Translations under genes and position numbers: made by a program
Shown here: positions 15,211 to 23,586 of the stretch, one piece after another
Numbering within the stretch: the first letter of the stretch is position 1
Layout of the letters: every line of letters starts with the position of its first letter
Notes under the pieces: model-generated
What the model saw: the letters and a program-made list of their open reading frames with translations, nothing else
Databases searched by the model: none
What the model was told of the DNA's origin: nothing
NCBI GenBank assembly: GCA_937907455.1
Contig: CALESQ010000078.1
Span: 1-64,000, forward strand
Source: an uncultured Caldilineales bacterium
Lineage (GTDB): Bacteria > Chloroflexota > Anaerolineae > JAAEKA01
Reading direction: 5' to 3'
Length of the DNA: 64,000 nt

Positions 15211-17397
15211 CTAAGCCCGCCGAGCCAGGAGGATCTGCTGGCTGTGAATGGGCGCATCGCCGTTGCTTTCCGGCCAGATATAGCGGCCATCCTGCTGCAA
15301 AGTACGTGCCTTGATGTTGTCGGTGCGATACACGCTGAGAATACCGTCACGGATCTGCTCGATCATCGCCTGATCCAGCACCGGAAACAACACCTCCACG
15401 CGGCGATCCAGGTTACGTTCCATCAGGTCAGCACTGCCCAGGTAGATTTCCTCACCACCGGCGTTGGAAAAATAGTAGATGCGGCTGTGTTCCAAAAAGC
15501 GCCCCACAATGCTGGTGACGCGGATGTTATCGCTGATGCCGGGTACGCCGGGCCGCAGACAGCAAATGCCACGCACGATCAAATGAACGGCCACCCCGGC
15601 CTGCGATGCTTCGTACAGCAGGCGAATCATGTGCGGATCGGTCAGCGCGTTCATCTTGAACACCAGTTGCGCCGGGCGGCCATGCTGAGCATGGGCAATC
15701 TCGCGGCGGATCAGGCTGACCAGCGAGCTGCGCAGGTTCACCGGCGCTACCAGCAATTTGCGGTAATGACGCTGCTTGGAGTAGCCGGTGAGGTAATTGA
15801 ACAGATCAGAAACATCTGCGCCCAGCTCAGGCCGACAGCTAAACATGCCCAGATCAGTGTAGACGCGGGCGCTGGAAACGTTGTAGTTGCCGGTTCCCAG
15901 GTGTACATAGCGACGCAGGCCGTCAGACTCACGGCGCACCACCAGCGCCACCTTGCAGTGCGTTTTCAGGCCGAGCAAGCCATAAACCACATGCACCCCG
16001 GCCCGTTCCAGCGCTCTGGCCCAGACAATGTTGTTCTCCTCGTCGAAGCGTGCTTTCAGTTCCACCAGTACCGCCACCTGCTTGCCGTTCTCGCGGGCGC
16101 GCATTAGCGCCTGCACCACCGGCGAATTGCTGCCGGCGCGGTACAGGGTTTGCTTGATGGCGAGTACCTTGGGATCATCGGCGGCGCGCTTGATAAAATC
16201 TACCACCGATGAAAACGAGTCATAGGGATGGTGCAGCAGGATGTCGCTGCGACGAATGGCCGAAAAGATGCTGTCCGTGCCGGTGAACACCGCCGGAGTA
16301 GCCGGCACAAAAGGGCGATCTTTGAGGTCGTAGCGTTCGATCTCCAGCAGGCTCATCAGGCTGCTCATGCCCAATGGTTCGTCCATTTCGTAGACATCAG
16401 AGGCGGCCATCCCCAGGTTTTGGCTGAGCAGGTCGCGCATGTGCTGCGACATGGCCTTGTCAATCTCCAGCCGCACCACCGGACCAAAGCGCCGCTGGCG
16501 AATGCCCAGCTCGATGGTGCGCAGCAAGTCATCGGCCTCATCTTCCTGAATTTCGATGTCGGCGTCGCGCGTGACCCGGAAAGCATAGGCTTCCAGAATC
16601 TCCACGCCGGGATAAAGATAGGCCAGATTGGCCGCCACCACCTGCTCCATCCAGACAAAATGCTGCTGAACGGTTGGGTCAGCTTGAGCGGCCCCATTGC
16701 TGCGCGTGCTGCGGGCACGGGATTTGCGCTTGCCGTTGCCCTCGGTGTCAGGCAACACCGGCAGTTGGATCAGCCGCGACAGGGTGGCAGGCACTTTGAT
16801 GCGGCCATAATGCACAGCTCCTTCGGCAGGATCAAGCAACTTCACAGCCAGGTTCAGGCTGAGGTTGGAAATCTGCGGAAAGGGGTGGCTGGGATCAAAC
16901 ACCAGCGGGGTGAGCACGGGAAAGACCTCGCGCAGGAAGTATTCGGTCAGCCAGGCACGCTCGGCCCCATTCAGATCGCTGTAGGAACGTAGCCGAATGC
17001 CGGTCTGCTCCAGACCGGGCTTGATATCGTCACGCCAGCAGGCGCAGGTTTGCTCCAGCATGGGCAGCAGGCGTTCACGAATGGCAGCCAACTGCTCGCT
17101 GGGAGTCATGCCATCGGGCGGCAGCTCAACCGTCCCTGCAAGAACCTGCTCTTTCAGACCCGACACGCGAATCATGAAGAACTCATCGAGGTTGGAATGA
17201 AAGATCGCCAGGAACTTCACCCGCTCCAACAGAGGATGCAGGGTTGGATGAAGCGCCTCTTCCAGCACACGGCGATTAAACTCCAGCCAGCTTAGATCAC
17301 GGTTGATATAGAGATAAGGATCAAGCGGAGCCGACGCGCGCGAAGTAGCCGGAGCAGCATCACGCGGGCGCGTTTTGGTTGAGTTTTTTGCGGTCAT
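15211..17397 (-). CDS. ppk1: Polyphosphate kinase 1
   Basis: 728 residues from the ATG at 17397; a longer frame begins upstream, but DPYLYINRDLSWLEFNRRV, the PPK1 N-terminal signature, starts about residue 27 of the chosen form. PPK1 reversibly transfers the ATP gamma-phosphate to polyphosphate. Visible core motifs are FNYLTGYS, GLKTHCKVALVVR (phosphorylated-His region, about 517) and LMERNLDRRVEVLFPV (about 665). The basic insert GKRKSRARSTRS (about 219-230) is a family-atypical loop. The genes after it (80-aa protein, YpdA-like, membrane protein) are packed without gaps, suggesting one transcript. Confidence 0.95.
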   Translation of the reverse strand: MTAKNSTKTRPRDAAPATSRASAPLDPYLYINRDLSWLEFNRRVLEEALHPTLHPLLERVKFLAIFHSNLDEFFMIRVSGLKEQVLAGTVELPPDGMTPSEQLAAIRERLLPMLEQTCACWRDDIKPGLEQTGIRLRSYSDLNGAERAWLTEYFLREVFPVLTPLVFDPSHPFPQISNLSLNLAVKLLDPAEGAVHYGRIKVPATLSRLIQLPVLPDTEGNGKRKSRARSTRSNGAAQADPTVQQHFVWMEQVVAANLAYLYPGVEILEAYAFRVTRDADIEIQEDEADDLLRTIELGIRQRRFGPVVRLEIDKAMSQHMRDLLSQNLGMAASDVYEMDEPLGMSSLMSLLEIERYDLKDRPFVPATPAVFTGTDSIFSAIRRSDILLHHPYDSFSSVVDFIKRAADDPKVLAIKQTLYRAGSNSPVVQALMRARENGKQVAVLVELKARFDEENNIVWARALERAGVHVVYGLLGLKTHCKVALVVRRESDGLRRYVHLGTGNYNVSSARVYTDLGMFSCRPELGADVSDLFNYLTGYSKQRHYRKLLVAPVNLRSSLVSLIRREIAHAQHGRPAQLVFKMNALTDPHMIRLLYEASQAGVAVHLIVRGICCLRPGVPGISDNIRVTSIVGRFLEHSRIYYFSNAGGEEIYLGSADLMERNLDRRVEVLFPVLDQAMIEQIRDGILSVYRTDNIKARTLQQDGRYIWPESNGDAPIHSQQILLARRA

Positions 17398-17434
17398 AGG
17401 CCATCCATGCAGCAGGGTTATGTTGAGCCGAATT

Positions 17435-17848
17435 CTACCCGCGCTGTCTGATTTTGGCAAGCATCTGTTTTCGCAGCAGCCAGTGCAACAGGCAAAGGCC
17501 CGCCAGCGCGCCCAGGGCATCCACCAGCACATCACGCAGGTCAGGATGTCTGCCCGGTACAAAGGCTTGATGCAGCTCATCGCTGCCAGCGTAGACCACG
17601 CTGAGCAGGAAAGCCAGCCGAGCGGCGCGGGTCGCGGCTATGCGGGAATGGCGTAGTGCCTGCGCCAGCAGCGCGGCCAGCAGGGCGTATTCGCTGAAAT
17701 GCGCCGCCACCGACAGCGGATCGCTGTTCCACTGCTCGCTGATAAAATCAAAATTGGACTGAGCAGAAAACAAAAAGATCAGCCCCATCCAGCCCAGCGC
17801 CAGGCTCCACCAGAAAACGGGTCTGAAAGACACGGTTGAGTTAGTCAT
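17435..17848 (-). CDS. VanZ-family membrane protein
   Basis: 137 residues with four hydrophobic helices and the VanZ hallmarks: FSAQSNF early, HFSEYALLAALLA in the middle, and SVVYAGSDELHQAFVPGR before the last helix. VanZ proteins are linked to low-level teicoplanin resistance and cell-envelope physiology, but the biochemical role is unknown. Its start overlaps the stop of the glycosyltransferase gene by 4 bases (ATGA). Confidence 0.9.
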   Translation of the reverse strand: MTNSTVSFRPVFWWSLALGWMGLIFLFSAQSNFDFISEQWNSDPLSVAAHFSEYALLAALLAQALRHSRIAATRAARLAFLLSVVYAGSDELHQAFVPGRHPDLRDVLVDALGALAGLCLLHWLLRKQMLAKIRQRG

Positions 17849-19011
17849 CTGTCCTTGCTTTTGATGTGCGGGTGATAAACAATTCGCTCAGCCAGCCGCG
17901 TCCAGGCATGTTGCCTGCCGACGTAGGCGCGGGCCGCAGCAGCCAGGTGCGCCCGCAATGTCGGCTCAGCCAGCAGTCGCAACACATGTCCGGCCAGCCC
18001 CGCGGCATCGTCCGGCTCGGCCAGCAGGCCAGACACATCGTGCTGAATGTACAGGCCATATTCCCCCACGCGCTGAGTGGCTACCGGCACACCGTGGGCC
18101 AACAGCTCCAGCAAACGCAAGGGCGATTTGGCGCGATTGCGCGCACAGTCGCGCACAGGCAGCAAGGCTACGTCCACCGCGGCAAACAAACCCGACTGCG
18201 CAGCGACAGGCAACCAACCCAGGCAGCGGATAGAGCCTTCGGCGCCTGCTTTGCGGGCCAGGCGTTGCAGCTCGGCCTCCTCTCCGTGCATGCCCTGCCC
18301 GACCACCCACAGCTCTGCGCGCGGATGCTGCGCCACAACGCCACGCCACACGTCCCAGACCTCGGCGGCGGAATGTTCGACAAAGCGGGTGTAGAGCAAA
18401 ACACGCCGTGCACTGCTGGCTGTGTCAGACAAAGGCGGTGCGACGAATAGCCCCTCACTACGCGAAAGATCAACGCCGTTTGGCAGATAAGTCACCCGCT
18501 GCTGGCCGAGCGAGGCAGCAAACTGGCACAGCCAGCGGCTGGCCGCGGTGACCGCGTAGCCACGACGCAGCAAATCCCGCTCTTGCCAACGAAAAGCTAA
18601 CCGCAGCACCGCCGGATAACCCGCAGCCGCGTTCCATCCGGCCTCGTAGTCATCGGTGTCTACCATTACCGGCAGGCCGCGGGATAGTAAAAGCCTGGCA
18701 GCAATGCCACCAGGCCCTTTGGGTTTGAATACATGCACCACATCGGGGCGCCACGCCTGTGCGGCCTGCGCCAGCGCCGTCCCCAGTCGCACCTGCCCCA
18801 ACATCGAGGAACGCTCGCCCACCGGCAGATGGACGGTTTCCACGCCATCCGCCTGCACACGGCGGCCCGAATGCGCGGGCCAATCATAGGGCGGCACCAA
18901 TACTTGCACCGCATGTCCCTGCGCAGCCAGCGCATGTGCCAACGGCAGTACCCGCCCGCGCGTCGTGCCCTTGGGATACAGAGCAAAGGGAGCGATTAGA
19001 AGAAGACGCAT
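17845..19011 (-). CDS. Glycosyltransferase family 4 (GT-B)
   Basis: 388 residues from the ATG at 19011; a longer in-frame version would read into repetitive non-coding sequence. N-terminus MRLLLIAPFALYPKGTTRGR fits GT4 enzymes that start with a donor/acceptor Rossmann fold. The C-terminal part has LFAAVDVALLPVRDCARN and SPLRLLELLAHGVPVATQRV, the conserved E..A.G.PV donor-binding segment. Probably adds a sugar from a nucleotide donor to an envelope lipid or polysaccharide; the sugar is unknown. Confidence 0.87.
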   Translation of the reverse strand: MRLLLIAPFALYPKGTTRGRVLPLAHALAAQGHAVQVLVPPYDWPAHSGRRVQADGVETVHLPVGERSSMLGQVRLGTALAQAAQAWRPDVVHVFKPKGPGGIAARLLLSRGLPVMVDTDDYEAGWNAAAGYPAVLRLAFRWQERDLLRRGYAVTAASRWLCQFAASLGQQRVTYLPNGVDLSRSEGLFVAPPLSDTASSARRVLLYTRFVEHSAAEVWDVWRGVVAQHPRAELWVVGQGMHGEEAELQRLARKAGAEGSIRCLGWLPVAAQSGLFAAVDVALLPVRDCARNRAKSPLRLLELLAHGVPVATQRVGEYGLYIQHDVSGLLAEPDDAAGLAGHVLRLLAEPTLRAHLAAAARAYVGRQHAWTRLAERIVYHPHIKSKDR

Positions 19012-19197
19012 GGATTGGTATATTGGGAAGCTGGTAGATTGGTAAATTGGAAGGTGAGAAGTTGCGGCGGTCACACGACGGTTTTTTAAATCGTCGCCCT
19101 CCTCTCGCCGGAAGCATGATTTGGAAAGTCGTACTATGCCTGTGAAGCATACGAAGATTTACCAAGTCTACCACTTTACCAATCTATCATTTCCTCT
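19012..19197. repeat. Low-complexity intergenic repeat words
   Basis: 186 bases without a gene between glmS and the glycosyltransferase. Near 19015-19057 units such as GGTAGATTGGTAAATTGG recur with small changes, and near 19158-19190 the complementary words CTACCACTTTACCAATC appear, so the two ends can pair. Related words are found at 42305-42420. Confidence 0.6.
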
Positions 19198-21051
19198 CTA
19201 TTCCACCGTCACACTCTTCGCCAGGTTGCGGGGCTGGTCTACGTCGGCACCGCGCCAGACGGCCATCTCGTAGGCCAAACGCTGCAACGGTAGCACGGTG
19301 AGCATGGGCGTGAGGAAGGCAGGCGCGGGCGGCACGTAGATCACATGATCAGCTTTGGTTTTAATGAACTCGTCGCCTTCGGTGGCAACTGCGATCACAA
19401 TGCCATTGCGCGCCTTCACCTGCTCCACCTGGCTGATCATCTTATCGTAAACGCTGTCCTGCACCGCGATCACCACCACCGGCATATCGCGGTCAATCAG
19501 AGCGATGGGGCCATGCTTCATCTCGCCCGCGGGATAGCCCTCAGCGTGGATGTAGCTGATTTCCTTGAGCTTCAGCGCGCCCTCCAGGGCAATTGGGTAG
19601 TTGATGCCGCGGCCCAGGAAAAGGAAGTTGCGGTAGCTGTGGAAGCGCTCGGCCAGCTCCAGATAAATGGCATTGGCCGCGGGATCGGGGTCAAGAATTT
19701 GCCCCATCAGGCCAGGCAGATGGGCCAGGTCATCGGCCAATTGGCGGCGTCGCGCCGGGCCGAGGGTGTCACGGGCCTGCGCCAGCACCAGTGCCAGCAA
19801 ATATTGATCCACCAGCGAGGTGGTGAAGGCTTTGGTGCTGGCTACGCCGATTTCCGGACCGCAGTGCATGGTGATTACGCCATCACTGACGCGCGCGGCC
19901 TGGCTACCGATGGCGTTGACGATGCTGGCAACGAAGGCGCCCTTCTCGCGGCCCTCCTCCATCGCGGCCAGCGTATCCACCGTCTCGCCCGACTGCGTGA
20001 TCGCCAGCAGCAGGGTGCGGTCGTCAATCACCGGGTCGCGGTAGCGGAATTCCGAGCCGTAGTCCACTTCGACCGGCAGGCGGGTGATATTCTCCAGCAG
20101 AAACTTGCCCACCAGCCCGGCATAGGCCGAGGTGCCGCAGGCCACGGTGACAATGCGGTTGAAGCTGCGCGCCCGCTCCGGCGTCAACCTGAGCTGGCCC
20201 AGGCTCACCTCGCCGCTGTCGAAGTCCACGCGGCCGCGCAAGGTGTCGGTGATGGCGCGCGGCTGCTCGAAGATTTCCTTCTGCATGAAATGGCGGTACT
20301 CACCTTTGGCCGCGGAGATGGGATCCCAGGGGATGTCGTGAATATCAAGTTGCACCGGCGCACCGGCCACGGTACACACCTCCGCGCCATCGCGGGTGAT
20401 CACCGCCATCTGGCCGTGTTCCAGGAACATCATGCGCCGGGTATGCTCCAGAATGGCAGGAATATCCGACGCCACGAAAGTTTCGCCATCGCCCAGACCA
20501 ATGGCGACCCCGCCGGCATTGCCCAGCCGCGCCACCACCAGACGATCCGGCTCACGGCTGGTCATCGCTACAATGGCACTAGGTCCGCGCAGGTACCCCA
20601 GGGTTTTGCGCACCGCCTCGGCCAGGCCGCCATCGGGGTGATAGTTCAGCGACAGCAGGTGGACAATCACCTCGGTATCGGTTTCAGAGCGAAACTCGAT
20701 GCCCTCGGCTTGCAGGCTTTCGCGCAGCTCACGGTAATTCTCCACAATGCCGTTTTGCACCACCACGATTTCACCGCTGCTGTCGCTGTGAGGATGCGCG
20801 TTCTGTTGGTTGGGCCGGCCGTGTGTGGCCCAGCGGGTATGGCCCAGCGCCACATGGCCCTCGACCGGCTGCCGGTAAAGCAGCGCGATTAAATTAGACA
20901 GCTTGCCGACATCGCGGCGCACTTCGATTTGATGATCCTGAATCGCGGCAATGCCGGCTGAGTCGTAGCCGCGATACTCCAAACGTTGTAGGCCTTCAAC
21001 GACAAGCGGCGTCGCCGCGCGCGGGCCAACGTATCCTACGATACCGCACAT
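19198..21051 (-). CDS. glmS: Glutamine-fructose-6-phosphate aminotransferase
   Basis: 617 residues. Cys2 directly after the start (MCGIVGYVGPR) is the N-terminal nucleophile of the class II glutaminase domain (about 1-230); two SIS sugar-isomerase domains follow (TQSGETVDTLAAM at about 357; SYIHAEGYPAGEMKHGPIAL at about 490), and the C-terminus ends in the classic KSVTVE. It makes glucosamine-6-phosphate for amino sugars and peptidoglycan. The start is fixed by the need for Cys at position 2 and by the GGAG 12 bases upstream. A glmS ribozyme lies in its leader (see 21178-21353), so glucosamine-6-phosphate should lower its expression. Confidence 0.97.
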   Translation of the reverse strand: MCGIVGYVGPRAATPLVVEGLQRLEYRGYDSAGIAAIQDHQIEVRRDVGKLSNLIALLYRQPVEGHVALGHTRWATHGRPNQQNAHPHSDSSGEIVVVQNGIVENYRELRESLQAEGIEFRSETDTEVIVHLLSLNYHPDGGLAEAVRKTLGYLRGPSAIVAMTSREPDRLVVARLGNAGGVAIGLGDGETFVASDIPAILEHTRRMMFLEHGQMAVITRDGAEVCTVAGAPVQLDIHDIPWDPISAAKGEYRHFMQKEIFEQPRAITDTLRGRVDFDSGEVSLGQLRLTPERARSFNRIVTVACGTSAYAGLVGKFLLENITRLPVEVDYGSEFRYRDPVIDDRTLLLAITQSGETVDTLAAMEEGREKGAFVASIVNAIGSQAARVSDGVITMHCGPEIGVASTKAFTTSLVDQYLLALVLAQARDTLGPARRRQLADDLAHLPGLMGQILDPDPAANAIYLELAERFHSYRNFLFLGRGINYPIALEGALKLKEISYIHAEGYPAGEMKHGPIALIDRDMPVVVIAVQDSVYDKMISQVEQVKARNGIVIAVATEGDEFIKTKADHVIYVPPAPAFLTPMLTVLPLQRLAYEMAVWRGADVDQPRNLAKSVTVE

Positions 21052-21177
21052 GGGGGGTGTCTCCTCGGTTGTTGGGGGTGAAAGTAGATGGGTATACAAG
21101 TACACAGGTAAACAAGCACACAAGGCCATCCGGGGCTTTTTTGTGTACTTGTTTCTTGTTTACTGATGTACCAAGTG

Positions 21178-21353
21178 CCCTGCATCCGCTTTTGTAGCAG
21201 CCGTTACCGGCCGGTTTTGGGCGTCCGCTTGAATGAGGAGAAGCGAAGGGCTGGGGCAAGCCCTGGAGGCATCCGCCGAACTTTCGATTTTCCCCCGGCG
21301 TGGGCCAGGGAACCTCCACCTCGTCAACTGGATAAGCATCCAGTTCAGGCGCT
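21178..21353 (-). ncRNA. glmS leader: glmS ribozyme-riboswitch
   Basis: The minus strand carries the glmS catalytic core: AGCGCC at 21348-21353 with cleavage expected between A21353 and G21352; a P1 hairpin AACTGGAT/ATCCAGTT; TTGACGAGGTGGAGGTT; then the signature ATCGAAAGTTCGGCGGATGCC and CTCCAGGG, followed by P3/P4-type hairpins. Compared from memory with the B. subtilis element (GACGAGGATGGAGGTTATCGAA...CGGCGGATGCCTCC) the conserved bases agree. It sits 127 bases before glmS on the same strand. Glucosamine-6-phosphate acts as the cofactor for self-cleavage. The 3' boundary is approximate. Confidence 0.95.
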
Positions 21354-21387
21354 GTGCTTCTCGGTGAGATCATAGGGTGACTATCGG

Positions 21388-21416
21388 CTTATAGGCGCTC
21401 CTTGTGTCGTTCCTAA
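21388..21416 (-). promoter_or_regulatory. Possible promoter for the glmS transcript
   Basis: On the minus strand TTAGGA (21411-21416), a 17-base spacer and TATAAG (21388-21393). Transcription would begin about 30 bases ahead of the ribozyme cleavage site. The -35 lies inside a tandem 14-base repeat and is weak. Confidence 0.35.
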
Positions 21417-21450
21417 CTCTCAATTCCTAACTCTCAATTCTCAATTACTC
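21411..21450. repeat. Tandem 14-base repeat, two full copies and a part
   Basis: TCCTAACTCTCAAT occurs at 21411-21424 and 21425-21438 without a mismatch and is followed by the partial unit TCTCAATTACTC. The rest of the gap 21354-21587 shows no gene. Confidence 0.8.
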
Positions 21451-21529
21451 TAACACGAAACAGCAATCTAGTCAAAGACAAACACAAGGCTTCTCAAAAG
21501 CTGGCAAACCGCCCAACCTATCGCTTCGA

Positions 21530-21562
21530 CTCGCAACGCTTCCGGGCTTAGCGGAAAATAGC
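21530..21562 (+). repeat. 33-base direct repeat, left copy flanking ridA
   Basis: Matches 22073-22105 with 2 mismatches in 33 bases (both begin CTCGCAACGCTTCC). The two copies lie on either side of the ridA gene in the same orientation. Confidence 0.85.
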
Positions 21563-21587
21563 TGGCTGCACGCGCCATGCTTCAAAC

Positions 21588-21956
21588 CTATGCACTCTGA
21601 ACGGCGACCGCGATGATCTCGATGGCGAGTCCCGGCGCAAGAGCCGCGCCATAGACCGCACGCTGCGGCCAGTTGCGCGGATCCTCGCCGATCCACTGAC
21701 ACCACTTGTCGTTGAAAGCATCCCGATCTGCTATGTCTTTCAGCAGCACCTGGACGGACAACAGGCGATCTTTGCCTGAGCCAGCCTGAATAAGCGCGGC
21801 CTCCAGATAGTCGAGGGTGCTGTCAATCTGTTGAGCGCTGGGTGTGCCTGGTTCCTTCGTATTGGCGACGAGCCAGACAACGCCATTAAAAGCAACCGCG
21901 TGGCTTCGGCCAATCGCCCCGGAATTCCAGCGTTGAATGGGTGTGGGTTGATCCAT
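21588..21956 (-). CDS. RidA family protein
   Basis: 122 residues. RidA/YjgF/YER057c folds hydrolyse reactive enamine/imine intermediates from PLP enzymes. It shows the family layout (SHAVAFNGVVWLV at about 18-30, a STLDYLEAALIQAGS helix, and P..NWPQRAVYGAAL near 96-107), but the canonical catalytic Arg region (R.....LP) reads as WPQRAVYG, so activity should not be assumed. It stands alone between two 33-base direct repeats and has no visible promoter of strength. Confidence 0.85.
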   Translation of the reverse strand: MDQPTPIQRWNSGAIGRSHAVAFNGVVWLVANTKEPGTPSAQQIDSTLDYLEAALIQAGSGKDRLLSVQVLLKDIADRDAFNDKWCQWIGEDPRNWPQRAVYGAALAPGLAIEIIAVAVQSA

Positions 21957-21993
21957 TATCTGATAGGACTTACACAGTTGACAATAAAGTTGT

Positions 21994-22052
21994 CATTTCG
22001 AGAAATCCCGTCTTTCGTCATCCAGAACTGCAGGATTTCTCGTCGGTACACT
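21994..22052. repeat. Inverted-repeat element upstream of ridA
   Basis: CGAGAAATCC (near 21998) and GGATTTCTCG (near 22032) form a 10-base inverted repeat spaced by about 25 bases, preceded by GTTGTCATTT. Together with the direct repeat at 22073 this accounts for much of the 338-base gap 21957-22294, where I see no gene. Confidence 0.5.
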
Positions 22053-22072
22053 CCTCAACCAGCGCCCCAAAG

Positions 22073-22105
22073 CTCGCAACGCTTCCAGGCTTAGCGGGAA
22101 ATAGC
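22073..22105 (+). repeat. 33-base direct repeat, right copy flanking ridA
   Basis: Second copy of the repeat at 21530-21562, 31 of 33 bases identical. Similarity ends soon after GAAATAGC on the right side. Confidence 0.85.
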
Positions 22106-22294
22106 GGGAGCCTATGCGCAATGTATCCATTTGGCAGGAGTGGCCCGTCTTTTAAAAACAAACTCGCCTCGTATCATCCAATCGCGACTGTGGTCGCCCT
22201 GCCCAGGCAAGACGACCACAGCATCACCAGCAATCCAGAGACAGTGCACGACGGCATTGCACCAATCTACCCGTCTTCGGCGTACCTGTCTACC

Positions 22295-23491
22295 CTACCC
22301 GAACAGCTCAAAGATCCCGGCGGAGCCCATGCCGCCACCGATGCACATGGAGGCGCTGCCGTAGCGCAGGCCGCGGCGACGCATTTCCAGGATCAGCGTC
22401 AGCGCCACGCGCGCGCCCGTGGCCCCCAGCGGGTGACCGATGGCAATCGCGCCGCCGTTGACGTTCAGCAGGTCCAGGTCAAAGCCCAGTTCCTTGGCGC
22501 AGGCCAGACATTGGGCGGCAAAGGCTTCGTTGATCTCCCACAGGCCGATGTTCTGCACGGTGAGACCGGCCTTAGCCAGAGCGATTTCGTTGGCCGGCAC
22601 CGGGCCGATGCCCATCAGCTCCGGCGGTACACCGGCAATGCCATAACCAGCCAGCCGTGCCCAGGGGGTCAGCCCCAATTCGGCCGCGCGCTCAGCAGAA
22701 GCCAGCACCAGCGCCGCCGCGCCGTCCACAATGCCGCTGGCGTTGCCCGCGGTCACCGTGCCGCCCGTGGGGATGAAGCGTGCCGGCAGCTTGGCCAGCC
22801 CTTCGGCGGTAGTTTCAGCGCGGATATGCTCGTCGGTGGTTACGGTGAAGGGTTTGCCGCGGCCATCCTTGCCCTGCGTAGCCACCACCTCATCCGCAAA
22901 GCGCCCTTCTTTCCACGCCGCGACTGCGCGCTGCTGGCTGGCCAGCGCCAATGCGTCCTGCTCTTCACGACCGACGCCGTATTTCTGGGCCACGTTTTCG
23001 GCGGTGATCGCCATCGGCATGTTGGCATAGCTATCGGTCAGGCCCTGCCACAGCGAGTCTTCCAGGGTAAGGCCTTCGCCCAGGCCAGCGCCCCAGCGGG
23101 CGCTGCGGCTGACCAGCGGAGCCATGCTCATGTTTTCCGTGCCGCCCGCCATTACAATATCCGCCTCGCCGCTGCGGATCATGCGTGCGGCCTCGATGAT
23201 CGCCTCCATGCCGGAGCCGCACAGCCGATTCAGCGTCAGGCCGGGTGTGGTAATGGGCATGCCCGCCATCAAGGCCACATGGCGCGCCAGATAGGCCGCA
23301 TCACGGCTGGACTGGATGACGTTGCCGAAGACAACATGCTGTACATGCTGCGGCTGCACGCCGCTGGCGGCCAAAGCGCCTTTGGCCGCAGCAACGCCCA
23401 AATCAGTAGCCGACGTGTCCTTGAACGAACCGCCGAACTTGCCAAAGGGGGTACGCGCCCCGCCTAGAACCACAATATCTGTAAGAGCCAT
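22295..23491 (-). CDS. Acetyl-CoA C-acetyltransferase (second thiolase)
   Basis: 398 residues with the nucleophilic Cys in NRLCGSGMEA (about 90), catalytic His in IGHPLGATGA (about 353) and Cys in SMCIGGGMGSAG (about 383). GAGGTG lies 11 bases before the ATG. It differs clearly from the thiolase at 251-1444 (for example ASGVQPQHVQHVVFG), so they are paralogues rather than a recent duplication. It could act in beta-oxidation or in acetoacetyl-CoA formation; no acyl-CoA dehydrogenase or hydroxyacyl-CoA dehydrogenase is next to it. Confidence 0.93.
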   Translation of the reverse strand: MALTDIVVLGGARTPFGKFGGSFKDTSATDLGVAAAKGALAASGVQPQHVQHVVFGNVIQSSRDAAYLARHVALMAGMPITTPGLTLNRLCGSGMEAIIEAARMIRSGEADIVMAGGTENMSMAPLVSRSARWGAGLGEGLTLEDSLWQGLTDSYANMPMAITAENVAQKYGVGREEQDALALASQQRAVAAWKEGRFADEVVATQGKDGRGKPFTVTTDEHIRAETTAEGLAKLPARFIPTGGTVTAGNASGIVDGAAALVLASAERAAELGLTPWARLAGYGIAGVPPELMGIGPVPANEIALAKAGLTVQNIGLWEINEAFAAQCLACAKELGFDLDLLNVNGGAIAIGHPLGATGARVALTLILEMRRRGLRYGSASMCIGGGMGSAGIFELFG

Positions 23492-23546
23492 TAGAAAAAC
23501 ACCTCGTTGTGTTGTTGGGGCGCGGCGAAGCGCCGTTTAGAGTTGC

Positions 23547-23576
23547 AAAAAAAGCCCCTGACCACAGGCCAGGGGC
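23547..23576 (-). terminator. Intrinsic terminator of the ferredoxin-NADP reductase-like gene
   Basis: On the minus strand a GCCCCTG/CAGGGGC stem (23570-23576 with 23554-23560) is followed by seven T, 10 bases after the stop of the gene at 23587. Confidence 0.9.
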
Positions 23577-23586
23577 AAAAGAAACT

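Noticed and set aside
19345..20892. Long open frame on the plus strand opposite glmS (about 515 codons)
   Set aside because: It lies fully antisense to glmS, has no protein-family features and is His/Gln/Ala-rich as expected from a G+C-rich antisense frame.
21941..23467. Long open frame on the plus strand opposite the second thiolase (about 508 codons)
   Set aside because: Antisense to a clear thiolase; runs through the repeat region; composition of a shadow frame.
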